A stretch of DNA of 62,190 nucleotides from Lactifluus volemus (lineage: Eukaryota; Basidiomycota; Agaricomycetes; Russulales; Russulaceae). The notes beneath the pieces are model-generated. The model saw only the letters and a program-made list of their open reading frames with translations. It searched no databases and was not told where the DNA came from. Location of the stretch: contig WTXI01000217.1 in NCBI GenBank assembly GCA_022376515.1, positions 1 to 62,190 on the forward strand. Reading direction: 5' to 3'. Both the position numbers and the translations under genes were made by a program. Of the stretch, positions 22,001 through 32,877 are shown piece after piece; the first letter of the stretch is position 1, and every line of letters begins with the position of its first letter.

Positions 22001-22382
22001 CAAGATCGTTGATGCACGCCCGGAGGTGTCCACATACTCAGTGGATCTGCCCACGCCATTGAAGATGCGCAGGATCCACAACCGATTTCATCGGAGCAGA
22101 TTGCGTGCACACATCGCCAATGATGACGCACTATTCCCACATCGGGAAACACATCCTTTCTATGATTTTGGCACGCCTAATGATCAAGAGTGGCTTGTTG
22201 ACGAGATCTTAGCCCATAACTGGGACAAAACTAAATTGTCTTTCCAGATCCGATGGAATCTGGGCGACACCACTTGGGAACCATACAGGGAGTGTAAAGA
22301 TCTACAAGCACTCGATGATTATCTAGAGCTGATGGGTGTCAAAGATCCCCAAGATCTACCCCGCCATGCATCAAAAAACTGA
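19074..22382 (+). CDS. Pol: RT, RNase H, integrase, chromodomain (1,102 aa)
   Basis: Reverse transcriptase occupies about residues 60-240 with catalytic YLDDLFIFS near 206. RNase H spans about 350-460 (ICDASMSGIGA, a Glu in METIAILEALLKW, TDHKALEFF). Integrase has an HHCC zinc finger (HQVLGH then CKTCPVC, about 677-712) and a DDE core (AMDFVGPF, VSDRDSKF, GASERAIRS, about 740-845). The C-terminus (about 1035-1090) reads as a chromodomain (EWLVDEILAHNW, FQIRWNLGDTTWEPY), which in chromoviruses targets integration to chromatin. The ATG at 19074 is the first Met after the UGA, but the frame is open back to it, so Pol is probably made as a Gag-Pol readthrough product. No broken motif is seen. Confidence 0.93.
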   Translation: MDTTNEIDKDKIDLEARRERWFAKYADIMNGSPPGLPPLREINHKIPLIDENKQYSYRLPRCAEAMRPKLMEKLRHYIDNGWWTPKAVPQAAPLLCILKKSGGLRTVMDCRQRNENTQKNVTPFPDQDQIRMDVARARWRSKIDLSNAYEQVRVDPEDVHKTAFSTVFGTFESNVMQQGDCNAPATFLRLMTAIFRDVIGIFVYAYLDDLFIFSNTPKDHDEHLDYVFKTLRKHRLYLEREKCDLYSSSMDCLGHRVDDRGVHADADKMAKVREWRTPRNHKDVQRFLGLVQYLAHFMPDVTAYTSPLSAICRNGQPFYWKPLHEACFKNIKAIACRSPILKPINPLSMDPIWVICDASMSGIGAMYGQGETWQTCRPAGFMSKKFTPAQMNYRVFEMETIAILEALLKWEDKLLGRKLQIVTDHKALEFFKTQRRLNSRQARWMEFLARFDFDIIYIKGETNLVADALSRYYESDQWDEQQSAAQYVNADSRLDPEGEDLPWDRFEENRAMSTPNEDVLTASRPQRQRRAPRRADEDVSFAPKRKITEAIEPRQSEAAELAAHKEPAPQPREEDLPPDGSQDDPRVVDSLDHHSDLRPHVEGDKTFLKDVKAGYQKDPLFSKILAKITHYRSFEIIDNLLYTHNLAGDRVLCIPAVVRDKRRLTEIVLTQAHQVLGHLGPQKTADYIRRYYWWPRIGQDVELYCKTCPVCQTTKDRTQKVPGLLHNLPIPVRPWESIAMDFVGPFPESGGNNYLWVVLCRLTSMVHLVPIRTTIKASELAWIYVREIVRLHGLPQSIVSDRDSKFTSRFWREIHKLLGTKLLMSTSFHPQTDGASERAIRSISQILRALVSPDQRDWSEKVPMTEFAINSAVSSSSGFAPFELNSGYIPSINPGARPEPSAVPGVKHFVNKALQNLADAHDAIIESRARQTHYANTRRKQDDKFKAGDLVYVSTSDLSLPKGRARKLMPKYIGPFKIVDARPEVSTYSVDLPTPLKMRRIHNRFHRSRLRAHIANDDALFPHRETHPFYDFGTPNDQEWLVDEILAHNWDKTKLSFQIRWNLGDTTWEPYRECKDLQALDDYLELMGVKDPQDLPRHASKN

Positions 22383-22641
22383 TGCAAATTATCTCTGTTG
22401 ATAACCGAGCATATCTACATCTGAAGAAGCGACCGCCTCGGCAATCGCGAAATTAATTAAGGTACCTACCCCGCCTTGGGATGCGGTCGATCTCTATGCA
22501 ATAGATAACACGTCCGAAGTGCGGACTTGTGCATGCTTTAAAAATCGGAGGGGCTGTGGATCAGGCCTCGCGATCCCGTGCCCATTGAACCCACGCAGCC
22601 TGCTATCTCGCTGCAGTATCGCTGCGATCTAATCACATCCG

Positions 22642-24432
22642 ATGTCGGATGAACAGCATGCACCGATCTGGTGCTACTACCACCATTTCCGCATCATCGC
22701 ACATGAGCCCCGCACATGTGACGTCTGCACCTCATGGAAAGTGCACTATCTGGAGCACGTCGCGGATGGCGAGCAGTCCCTACGGGACGCAGAACTTGAG
22801 CGCGATACAGTCATTTCCGGTAGCATCTCCGAAGAGCGAGATTCACTCCTCACAACCTCTACAGCTCTGTTAGAGCAAGTAAACACTCTGCATAATAAAT
22901 TGGACGAGTGCATTGACCAGAAGAACCAAGCGATCGCCCAGGTCGCTGAATTGACCGATCAACTGGCTGCCATTCAAGACGAACGGCCGCGCAAGCTGCC
23001 AAGACGAGACCCCTCGCCGTGCACTTCGGTGCACTCGGAATTAATGGATGGGGAGTACGATGGTCCCCGCCCGGCGTCCGCACCCCCGCAGCTACTCTCG
23101 CGAATCCAGCTGCGTGGCTTCCCGGACACACCGGTCGCGCCTGAACACGCTCCTCGCCCCTCCCCGCTGCCACCGAGGAAACTCGGGTTCCCCGCGCTCA
23201 TCCCCGTCATCTACTGTCGCGCGGATAATTCCCTATGCGCCCCCGATGGCGATGTCCCCGCCTTCCCAGATGGCCAACTGAACTTCCGCGCACATGCGCG
23301 CTACGTTTACACCACCGGCTACACGTCTCCGGATGGCGTGCTCAACTACCAGACATCTCTGGTACGATCTGGCAAATTCCTCACCCCAGAGGCAATCCAC
23401 GCACGCAACTCCGGCAGTAACATGCCGCTGGTGGGCGTGATCTTAGGGGGGAGGGACGGTGCATTGATATCACCTTACAAAGACCCGCGCACATATCAAG
23501 AAGTGGACGCACTGTTCAGTGCACCCGAGAAAATCAGATTTGCACGAGGCTACGCGGAGCGGATCCGCTACACACCCCCGGAAATGCGCGGCGCAGTACA
23601 TAGCTACGCACTCGGACAATGGGACAACCTGCAATCAAATAGCACCTTCCGCCCCACCTACGCGGAGCCCGTGCCTACTATGTATTCGGCCATCTGGAAG
23701 CGATGGCTGCACCAGAAACACTCGGAAGACCCGCAATTCCGCTATTTGGGTATCCCCCTGGTCGGAAAAGGATTCCAGAATGCACACGTAGAGGGAAACC
23801 GTGCACTACTGAACTTCCTACCCCTGAACATCAAGGGGAACGCAATACGCAATGGCCCACTCCGGATCAACTTCCTGAGTGTGGCCGCGGCACTACTAGG
23901 GGTACCGCAACGATATGAACAAGTGGTGACTCAAAATGAACTACCCATACAACAGATCCGTCGCTCCGATCCATACACAGAAGCTCTGTACGGATCCGCG
24001 TCCGATCTGAACATTGAATCAATATCCAGATTTCTGGCATGCAGCGGAGTCACCCCTGAAGAAGCAGAGCAGTGGCGCCCCTGGGCCACTGCATATATCG
24101 AAATGGCGCTATCTGAATACCCAAACCACCCGCGCACTCAGATCCTGAAGCAAGCAAGGGATCTGGCCCGCCAAAGTATCGCAGATCATCCTGCATTCGT
24201 AATAAGATCGGTGCACGTAGATGCCCCCGGAAACTACAATCCGGCCCTCGAGCAGTCCCGAAAAGCGCGAGGCATACAGATCGCATCACGCGAACAGATA
24301 GCGGATACCACGCACCCGATCGCACGCCCCCTGACCCCTCCTGACTTCGCACACACCCACATTACCCAACCAGACGAAGCAGAGATCGCCCACACTTGGG
24401 ACGATGAGGTCATCAGCATGGGCCCAGGATAG
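22642..24432 (+). CDS. Third ORF of gypsy element, 596 aa, unknown function
   Basis: It sits between pol (260 bp upstream) and the 3' LTR, where some gypsy elements carry env, but I see no signal peptide, transmembrane segment or glycoprotein features. Residues 10-50 contain a Cx2C motif (PRTCDVCTSWKVH) and a following coiled coil (about 70-115) that parallel residues 955-1100 of this element's Gag (GCNVCAAFKEH plus coiled coil), so the N-terminus may derive from Gag. The remaining 450 residues (GVILGGRDGALISPYKDPR, NYNPALEQSRKAR) match nothing I know. The diverged copy 1 keeps its last two thirds open and similar, which argues for coding constraint. It probably needs its own initiation or a subgenomic RNA. 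Confidence 0.8.
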   Translation: MSDEQHAPIWCYYHHFRIIAHEPRTCDVCTSWKVHYLEHVADGEQSLRDAELERDTVISGSISEERDSLLTTSTALLEQVNTLHNKLDECIDQKNQAIAQVAELTDQLAAIQDERPRKLPRRDPSPCTSVHSELMDGEYDGPRPASAPPQLLSRIQLRGFPDTPVAPEHAPRPSPLPPRKLGFPALIPVIYCRADNSLCAPDGDVPAFPDGQLNFRAHARYVYTTGYTSPDGVLNYQTSLVRSGKFLTPEAIHARNSGSNMPLVGVILGGRDGALISPYKDPRTYQEVDALFSAPEKIRFARGYAERIRYTPPEMRGAVHSYALGQWDNLQSNSTFRPTYAEPVPTMYSAIWKRWLHQKHSEDPQFRYLGIPLVGKGFQNAHVEGNRALLNFLPLNIKGNAIRNGPLRINFLSVAAALLGVPQRYEQVVTQNELPIQQIRRSDPYTEALYGSASDLNIESISRFLACSGVTPEEAEQWRPWATAYIEMALSEYPNHPRTQILKQARDLARQSIADHPAFVIRSVHVDAPGNYNPALEQSRKARGIQIASREQIADTTHPIARPLTPPDFAHTHITQPDEAEIAHTWDDEVISMGPG

Positions 24433-24585
24433 GGCGATCAAAAGGATCATCCTACCCTTCCTATCATTTTATCTATGTATTCTTTATCGCGTTACGAACG
24501 CACTATCAATCTGCGTCGATGATATCATCATCGACATTATCCTTTCAATGTTGATCTACATCAATTAACCCCTGAGCTTACTCTT

Positions 24586-24596
24586 GTGGGGGAGGG
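24586..24596 (+). other. Polypurine tract (plus-strand primer) of gypsy
   Basis: gtgggggaggg directly precedes the TG of the 3' LTR. Copy 1 has the same tract at about 3173-3183. Confidence 0.85.
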
Positions 24597-25474
24597 TGTA
24601 AGGCGTCCCTAATAGATGCCTTACCATAAATATTATTACTCACACATGATCTACATTCGTTGTGTGAAACGACTAAGATAAAATACTGCTTAGGATCGAA
24701 GATCCTAAGCAATCTAGTTGGAACGGGCCGGCTCGAGACTGGCGTCGCATGACGCGCAAGTCGCGTGAGCGGCCTCCCGGACCGGCCCGAGCCCACACTG
24801 GGCTTGAGCCAGAAATAACGAGAACGCGAGGTCGTCAACCCTCGCGATCATAAATGTCATGCACACTGAAACAAATGTGCACCAATATAATTTATTGAAG
24901 TTTCATAAATCAAATAGTAATGAGCGATGAGAGATATCGCCTCTGATGAGTCGTTGCGCCAGTGGCACAGGCGGTCCGATTCGAGGGGTTACTACGTGCC
25001 AGGCCCACGACTCGCGTCAGTAACACTGGCGGCCCGGTCCGCCTAGGTAGTAAATAATTAGGCAACGCTGCGACATTCTGCGAGCGTTGCACATTAATTC
25101 TAGCAGTGCACCCCGGTAGGGCGGCCTGCAATAAATAAATTAAGTACCCTAAATTACTGAGGCGCGTGAAAACCGCGCGATTACGAAGATGTTTCATAAG
25201 TAAGTGAAACATGTCGCGATCCTCTTGATCGCGACAGATCGGACTATGATTATTATAGATCTAGGGTAGTAGAACATGTATTTATTTCGCCTGCCTTCCC
25301 CGATGGAAGACAGACTTACTACTCCTACATAGCACTGACAATAAACCGCAGATTCAGCTGGTTCTGTTGTTGTGTGCCTTTGGAGAAGTTTTAAAGTCAA
25401 AAATCTCATTCATAATCTAATCTACAACAGGACTTTGTAACGCTAGAGACTACTCGCGGTACCAAAGTCTTACA
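24597..25474 (+). repeat. 3' LTR of complete gypsy element
   Basis: 878 bp, nearly identical to the 5' LTR, ending GTCTTACA and followed by the attat target duplication. The same two palindromes are at 24689-24709 and 25213-25235. Confidence 0.95.
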
Positions 25475-26479
25475 ATTATAAAGCGTTTCCCATCTGCCAA
25501 CTGGGGAGAACCCATGCCACATATGCCACATATGGAATTCCCACGTGGGCTTACAAACCTTTTCGGGGTTTGCCTTGATGTTCTGCGGTCCTCATCCTCC
25601 TCGTCGTCTTTCTCTTCAACTTGGGTGTCCTTACAATACTTAACCATACCAGCCCTGTTCATCTAGAATCTTTTTCCTCATGTTTGCTCTTTTCTTCTAC
25701 CCAAACTGCCTCTGTGGGTCCCCCATTGAAAAGAAGAATCCATCAGATCCTGAAGCTTTGTGTTGGACATCCTCGTTCCCCTGCAGGAGTACTTCCAAGT
25801 CCAAGACAACTACCTGGATTGCTGAAACAGATTGGCAAGATTGGCATGGGCATCATGGACAGCAAGTGCTCCTGGTGCATCAACACGGGCCATGGGTGTT
25901 TATGGACAGGAACATTGTTTTACGTACATGGCTCAGGCTCTCACTGACAAACTTTGCCTCAGTCCTCTACTGCATGCGACTCAGTGCCCCCAATCTGTAG
26001 TGTGCTTGGGTAGTCGCACAAGCGTCATTCAAGTAATGTATATAGGACATGTTTCCAGTAGATAATGCACCCGCAACATGACAAATGCCATGTGTCGCAA
26101 CGCAGCTTCTGAAATGTGGTGTGTGAATTAAACGGCCATCCATGAGTCCTTATATTGGCCAGACATCTAGTCCTGTGATGTGATAACTCGCTACTTGCAC
26201 CGGTGTCAACTCGACGATGCGAGTTACATTTGAGCTGTGAACTCGAGCAGCACCGGACTGGACCGTGGCAACACCATGCGAGAAGCACGGAAACGAACAA
26301 CACGTAACATGCCGTTCCCTTTCGCTTCTACAAAAAAAACCCGAAAGAAAGAGAAAAAAAAACGAAATTGCTGTACTAGTTGGGCGTAAAACGCACCAAA
26401 AACGGGTGATGCTGCCGTCGGTCATACATATACGTACCCAATATGGAATGAAGAAAAAAACACGAAAACAATCTAAATC

Positions 26480-27230
26480 CGTAACAGTATCTACTGCAAC
26501 TCACAGAAGCAGGTTGCCTGCCCCGGTGGTCGCACAACTCCCTCCAACGCTCTAAGCTGTGGGCTTCGCAAACGACCCAAAACCGCCAGCCAACGATGCC
26601 ATCCGATTCTGTACGCCCCAAATCCCTGCCTTGGCCTTCTCTTTTTCAAGATCCTGGATGCTCTTCAAGTTATCGCCACCTGGTCCAGTTGCTTGCCATG
26701 CACGAGCCGAGTGACATGGCCAATAGGTCACCGCTACTTGACTTTGTAGTAGTAGCAGCAGTCGTCGCAACCCAGGAAGTGGTCCCAGCGCTCATGGGAG
26801 ATGTTGTTGCTGACCGGGAGGACGTGGGGCTCATGAAGGGTGTTGGGGTGTACCCGACGGTCGTTGCGGGAGGAGAGCTGGGAGGCACCTGTGGTGATGA
26901 AGGCGAGAACAGAGTGTTGAAAGTACCAAAAATCTGGGGCTGCGATGACTGCCCGGGCGTGTCTGGGGCAAGGGAATTGGAGGGGGTGCCAGATGTGAGG
27001 AGGCCCGCCGTGATATTTGATTTGGCAGGAGCCATCGCTGGTGAGGGTGCGGTGGCAGTCGTAGTCGCAGGTGGCGAAGGTGGCGCCGCCTCATCATCGG
27101 TGTTGCCAGCTGCTACGTGTAGGTGGGCATCTTATTATAATATCAACAACTATAAAAATGTAGCATACCATTATTGAGCGATTTGAGTGCAGGGAACGCC
27201 TTGTTCGTCGCTGCAGCTGAGATGGAGGCG
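26480..27230 (-). pseudogene. S/T/P-rich gene remnant, copy B
   Basis: Same unrecognised gene as at 4345-5240. Minus-strand segments include TSGTPSNSLAPDTPG, IFGTFNTLFSPSSPQV, FMSPTSSRSATTSPMS and KSSSGDLLAMSLG, then SIQDLEKEKAKAGIWG in another frame. The upstream NLLDLG segment seen in copies A and D is largely lost here. It lies about 200 bp beyond the NLR-B stop, the same place as in the other units. Confidence 0.4.
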
Positions 27231-27418
27231 GCACTCCCTCCCATTGTTGCCCCAGTGTCCGTGTCATAACGATCGAGGAAGTTCACGACCAGTGCGGGCT
27301 CTAGTGCTTTTCATGCAGTTTTTGACCGTGTTGTAGAAGAACAAGTTGATTGAACGGTCGGGGAAGTCACACTGATGGTTGTCCGAGTCGTGTGGTGGGG
27401 TAATGTCTCAGCATCATA

Positions 27419-30400
27419 CTATTTAGCTAAATTGTGAACATATACTGTAGCCCAATTCAACCCGTGTACAAAATCTGCCAATCGAAGCTTGGTATCGTGT
27501 TTACCTGCAATCCAAACTGTGTTCGATCTATGAAAATATGGCCTGTGAACTCGGGGAATCCATAAAAGGAGTTCTCCTTCGTCACCACACACCCACCCAT
27601 CACTCTTCAGCAGGAACTTGTTCATAAAATGATTCTCCTCTATTCTGGCTTTCTCCACACTACCTGTCACGGCGTGATCTTCTGAGGACGGGCCGATGCG
27701 CTGCCCGTCCAGTGAAGAATCAACAGATTTCATATATCCGGTAGATGTGCCTGCCATGGCGCCTATCCCTGCGTCCCACATGCGAACCGTGCCATCGGAT
27801 GAGGCCGAGGCGATGTGCCGCCCATCTGGTGAGAATGCGACAGACATGACCCAATCTGTGTGTCCAATGAACGGGCCTGCTACGACATCTCCTGTTTTAG
27901 CATCCCATAACCGAATCGTGCCATCAATTGAGGCCGAGGCAATACGATGTCCGTCCGGCGAGAATGCAACAGAGACCACCGAATCGGTGTGTCCAGTAAA
28001 AGGACCCACTGTGATATCTCCCGTTGCAGCATGCCGCACCCAAATCGTACGATCGAACGAGGTCGAAGCAATGCACTCCCCATCCGGCGAAAATGCAACA
28101 GATCTGGCCCAATCTGTGTGTTCAGTAAACGGACCCGCTACGAGATCCCCCGTTGCAGCATCCCACAGGCGAACCGTGTAATCGTCCGATGCCGAAGCAA
28201 TGCGATGCCCATCTGGAGAAAATGCAACAGATCTGATCCAATTAGCGTGTCCAGTAAACGGGCCAGCTACGACCTCTCCAGTTGTGGCATCCCACACACG
28301 AATGGTGTTATCTCCCGAGCCGGAGGCAATGCGCTTCCCATCTGGTGAGAACGCAACAGAGAGTACCCAATTGGTGTGTCCGGTGAATGGGCCTGCTACG
28401 ACTTCTCCTGTTGTGGCATCCCACACCCGAATCGTTTGATCGAACGAGGCCGAAGCGATATGCTGCCCATCCGGCCGGAACGCAACAGATCTGACACCAC
28501 TGGTGTGTCCAATAAATGGCCCTGCTATAGCCCGCCCTGTTGTGGCATCCCATATGTAGATCGTGTGATCATCCGAGGACGAGACAACGCGCTGCCCGTC
28601 TGGTGAGAATGCAACACAGTAGACCGAAGCAGTGTGTCCAGCTGACGGATCAGGTACCTCTCCTGTTGCGGAGCCCCACACCCGAATCGTGCGATCCACT
28701 GAGGCCGATGCAATGCGCTGGCCATCTGGCGAGAATGCAACAGAATAAATAAGATCAACGTGCCCAGTAAATGGGCCTGCTACGATCTCTCCTGTCGTGG
28801 CATCCCACACCCGAATCGTGGCATCGGTCGAGGCCGAGGCAATGCGCTGCCCGTCTGGCGAGAATGAGATAGAAGTGACCGCATCTTCGTGTCCAATAAA
28901 CGGGCTAGCTATGACCTCTCCAGTTGCAACACTCCAGATTCGAATTGTACGATCTTTTGAGGCTGATGCGATACGCCGGCCGTCTGGTGAGAATGCAACA
29001 GAATTGATTCGATCGGTGTGTCCAGAAAATGGGCCTGAAAAAAGCTCTCCTGTCGTGGAATCCCACACCCGAATCGTGAAATCATCTGAATCCGACGTGA
29101 TGTGCTGTCCATCTGGCGAAAAGGCAATAGATCTGCCCCCGCCGACATGATCAGTAAACGGGCCCGCTAAGATTTCTCCTGTTGCGGCACGCCATACGAG
29201 GATGCCATTGTCTGCAGCCGAGGCAATGCGCTGCCCATCAGGAGAGAATGCAATCCATGCGCCCCAACTGTTGTGTCCAATAAACGGAGCTGTCACAAGC
29301 TCTCCTGTTGTGGCGTCCCACAGACGAACCGTCCCGTCTCCAGACGCCGAGGAGATGTGCTGGCCGTCCGGAGAGAATACAACACATGTAATCCAATCGG
29401 TGTGTCCAGTAAATGGGCCTGCTACGAGCTCTCCTGTTGTGGAATCCCACACCCGAATCGTGCAGTCGCGGGAGCCTGAGGCAATGCGCCGTCCATCCGG
29501 AGAGAAAGCAACAGATTCGACTGGCTCGTTGTGTGCCGGAATGGTCATTTCTAATGCTGGCCAATGAGACAACTGACCGCGCTCCAAGCTTAGCGTATGA
29601 GGAAATTGACCAAGGTAATGCTTGACAATATGGGAAGAGGACGGAGCGAATGGCAGCGCAGAGATATAAATATGGGGAGCACTCCTTGCCATGGCCATCC
29701 CAAAGTGCCGCACAAACACGGACCCATCGTCTACAATGGTCAACAAATTCTCCACCTCGGCTTCGGAAGGCTGTTGAGATTTTGCGCAATAATTATTACA
29801 TGTCATGTTGAATTACAAGGTGTACTCGCCTTCCGCGGGTCAGACCGCAACCAGGTCCTCAAAGATGAGAACGCCGGTGATGCAAGGCCTACACTGCCCT
29901 TGATGCTAAGCACTTCCAGCCAGAACATGAACTTCGTCTCGAAAATGGATCGAAGCTTCACGAAGAGGTCCTGTTCGAATGCAACGTGTTCTAGATGATC
30001 GTCCCAAAAAATGCAGGAATATGATAGAGCTGGTGGGATGTTTATGGAGATTCGAGAGTCAATGTCTGGGACATCGCTGTTCGCAAGATATGACGACTCC
30101 AGTTTGCAAATGTTGAATCTGAGATTGTCGAGCATTAAACCAAGGCACGAATGTGCCAGCTCGCGGTGGGCATCGACCAGGTCCACATAAAATACGTCAC
30201 TCTTCTTGGTGATCAGAAAGTCGCGGAATGATGTGTGGAGAGGAATGATCGGACGTGTTTGATCGGACTCGGATGACGTCACATTACTCAGCAGTGAGCC
30301 GAGGTGACCAAGCATCTCAACAACGGGATCTGAATCATCGGGGTCATCAATTGGCGCATGCAGACGCAGAGAAATCAAAGATTCGATTGAAAGCGGCTCG

Positions 30401-32877
30401 ATCGCAGCAAATAGATGCCCCATGATGGAACGGAACAGGATTTGTGCTTCATGCGGCTTGAAGAACCCTTCGAGAACCTCTTCATATAGCTTGTCCAACG
30501 GATCTTGTCCTTGCCGATCTCGAGAGTGGCCCAAGAGGCGCTGTATGCACTTCCTCTTGCTAAAGCCAAAACTAGCAGGAGGTTTTTTTATGAATTCACT
30601 GGCAACAGCTGCCCACTGGAACAAGCCCTCTGCAGCCTTTGCTAGCTCGACGCCATAATCTTTGAACACGTCCCGAGGGAGCTTCTTCTGAAGATACGCG
30701 AGAATATCTTGCTCTGTCTTGGCAGCCAGTTTCTCGTCATTCATGTAGAGTTTGTCGACGGATGATGTTTCGGCGAACGAAGATTCGATACCATCGTCTG
30801 GCCTTGAGGTGATGAGTACGCGGAATTCGGTTGGGAGGTCGATGAGATGTTCTGCGAGAAACGTATGTAATCCTGTATCGCCAATGGTATCTCCACTTTC
30901 ATCCAACCCATCGATAACAATAAGAATCGGACGAGAAAGTGGTACGTTCTTGAGCGGTTCAACGAGAAGGCTTTCAAAGAGTGCACGATAGTCTCGCGCA
31001 CCACAAAGCGACGGCTTCTCCTTAAGCACCCGACAAAGGGCAAGTTTGAACGCAGGATTGTGATAAGAAAGATCGCGAGCGATTGTCGTGAACAGCTGGT
31101 AAGCCTCGGTTTTCGAATGCTCCTTTCGCAGAAAAGCAAAGTAAGAGCCGAGACAGTTGTCGTCGAAGTGACGTGCAACTTCGTGTGCAATCGAAGACTT
31201 TCCCGTCCCTGCCTGTCCGAGGAGGACAAGACCACGTTGAGATTTCGGATTCTCGACCCACTCGATTATATGGTCCAGGAAATCTTTGCGTGTTCCTGGA
31301 AGACAGCGCTTCTCATCACCGAATCGCCACCCTCCCTTGTAAGGCAATTCTCTGATTCTCATATCCAGTTCTGTGTCCCACTTGTCAGGTTGACAATCCG
31401 ACCACCTTTTCACCGTAAGTACGTACCAGCTTCTAGCACAGCAATCTCGGTCGTGATAGCAGCACGAGAAAGGAATCTCTCTCGCAATTGGACAAGGGTG
31501 GTGCGATACTGATCTATTTTTCCATCCACTTGGCCGACAATACTCTTCAAAAAACGCTTGCCTACAAATCACATGTTTGCAATGACTAACGAGAGAGGCT
31601 AAATGACGTACCAAGGTTCACATCCTCCGCATACGATCTGATAAATTTGGCAGATTCGGACACACATTTCAGCATCTCCTCGAGGATTTTCGCCTGCCTC
31701 GACTCCGGCTTGAGGTTCCTCAAAGTGTCCGCCTCTTCCTCAAATTCAAAGGCATCGCGTATTGCCTCAAGTAGCGTCTGGATGTTATCGTCACGTTGAA
31801 CCTGTTGTAGCAAAGCCTAGCAGAAAGGTGAACACAAGAGAGTGAATGCCCCATGTATGGGACAAGACAAGGGGACGTACCTCGGGGATCTTCGAGAGCA
31901 GACTCCATGCCAGACTTGCATAAGGATTCAGCTGAAGGATGCGAGTTAGCTCAGAATGGATGGACAAAAATGATACTGGTCATACTGCTGCGATCGGAGT
32001 GACAACGTCCATCACCCGCTTGATGACGGTAACAGCACTTTTCCATGTCGTTATTGTATTGATATTATTGATGGCTTCCTCGGCGCCGCGGAGAGTAGTC
32101 CGTGACGTCTCTATCACGGCCTCGGCTCGTTGCACAAGAATACCAGTCTCAATCGGAAGGCCACCCTGGATAAACAGTCAAGGAGGAATACCCGACGTGA
32201 GTTGTACGGTTTCAACGTTAGTTTGGGCAGTAGGACGCACAGCACTTCCTTCAGAAACAGGAATATCGGCTGTTGCAGGGCTCTGGGCGTTGACTGGCGC
32301 TGCCAGAGAGGAACTCGTGTTTTCTGACACGGTAACCATCAAGAAGACTGTGACCGGCTCTGCTGGGTGTCCAGCATGTCCATCAGAACTACGGAAAATG
32401 ATTTCAAGTTCTGCATATACGACAATCAGCCAGGTGTATTAGTAACATTTCCATGAATTAGACCGACCGCGACGGGGTTCACAGACAATCTCCTGCCTTC
32501 CGACAAGAGTGTTTGTCGTCGTGGTCTTTCTTCCATATAGAGATAGTGTAATTCTGGAGAGTTGTTGTACGGAACTGTGGGAGACTCAGTCCTACATAAG
32601 AATAAACAAATTGCGGCATTTCTCACAAGGTGTCGACGGTCTCGTTCCATTCCACGCGTTGAGCCACGCTCCGCGCAGATCGTGTCTGCCATGTCTTCTC
32701 TCCGTCGGTTACAGTAACAAAATATTCTCTCTGCTTCGCAAGGATTCCGAGGGTCTTGAGACGAGGAAGACTGTGCGCTCTGAGGACTGACAGGTGGACA
32801 AGAGTCAATTAACTTGCTTGTCAGAGCGAAAAAGTATGACACGTACCGGTCACCTGAAGGGTCCCGCTCGATAGCAT
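27419..32877 (-). CDS. NLR receptor B (C2-like/NACHT/14 x WD40), intact
   Basis: The start at 32877 (MLSSGTLQVT) is spliced to VLRAHSLPRL. The same ten-exon structure as copy A applies, with every donor and acceptor GT-AG and no stop. The NACHT exon (from about 31369 to 29823) and the WD40 exon look like separate ORFs but are joined by a 56-nt intron (gtaattcaac...cttccgaag). C2-like residues 1-150, NACHT P-loop GQAGTGKSS, Walker B IDGLDES, 14 WD repeats counted by the FSPDG motif, then a tail with [13 protein letters not shown] and VHNLAK. About 1,650 aa. Family knowledge: ligand sensing by WD repeats triggers NACHT oligomerisation and N-terminal signalling. The ligand is unknown. It is closest to NLR-C in this window. 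The exon model is by hand, without transcript data. Confidence 0.88.

Larger units (their letters stand above)
13898..25474 (+). mobile_element. Complete Ty3/gypsy chromovirus-like retrotransposon, 11,577 bp
   Basis: Two 878-bp LTRs (13898-14775 and 24597-25474) with TG...CA ends differ at only about three sites (near 14264, 14465 and 14757). It is flanked by a perfect 5-bp target duplication attat (13893-13897 and 25475-25479), so it inserted recently. Inside are a Gag-protease frame, a Pol frame in the same phase behind a single UGA, and an extra third ORF. Pol order is RT, RNase H, integrase, chromodomain, which is the Ty3/gypsy (Metaviridae) order with a chromovirus-type end. The leader between LTR and first ATG is only 44 bp, and I could not assign a tRNA primer-binding site in it. 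All three ORFs are open, so the element may be active. Confidence 0.95.
13826..26276. mobile_element. hAT-like non-autonomous element, 869 bp, split by gypsy
   Basis: The host sequence aagtcatgcgagaagcacgg is uninterrupted in units A (about 4118), C (about 43945) and D (about 53418). At the A/B boundary it is split, with tgcgagaa present on both sides (13818-13825 and 26277-26284): an 8-bp target duplication, the hAT hallmark. The ends are imperfect inverted repeats: TAGTGCTGCC on the left and, reading inward, TGGTGTTGCC on the right, each followed by the identical AGTCCGGTGCTGC. The left end fits the hAT consensus YARNG. Removing the gypsy element and one copy of its 5-bp duplication leaves 869 bp, with no transposase recognised. 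The body to the right of gypsy (25480-26276) contains no convincing gene. Confidence 0.75.

Noticed and set aside
22642..24432. Third gypsy ORF as an envelope gene
   Set aside because: No signal peptide, transmembrane helix or furin-like site; residues 1-120 look Gag-like instead.
29803..29830. NACHT and WD40 parts of NLR-B as two separate genes
   Set aside because: A 46-56 nt GT-AG intron at the equivalent place in A, B and C joins them in phase, and the joined protein has the usual architecture.
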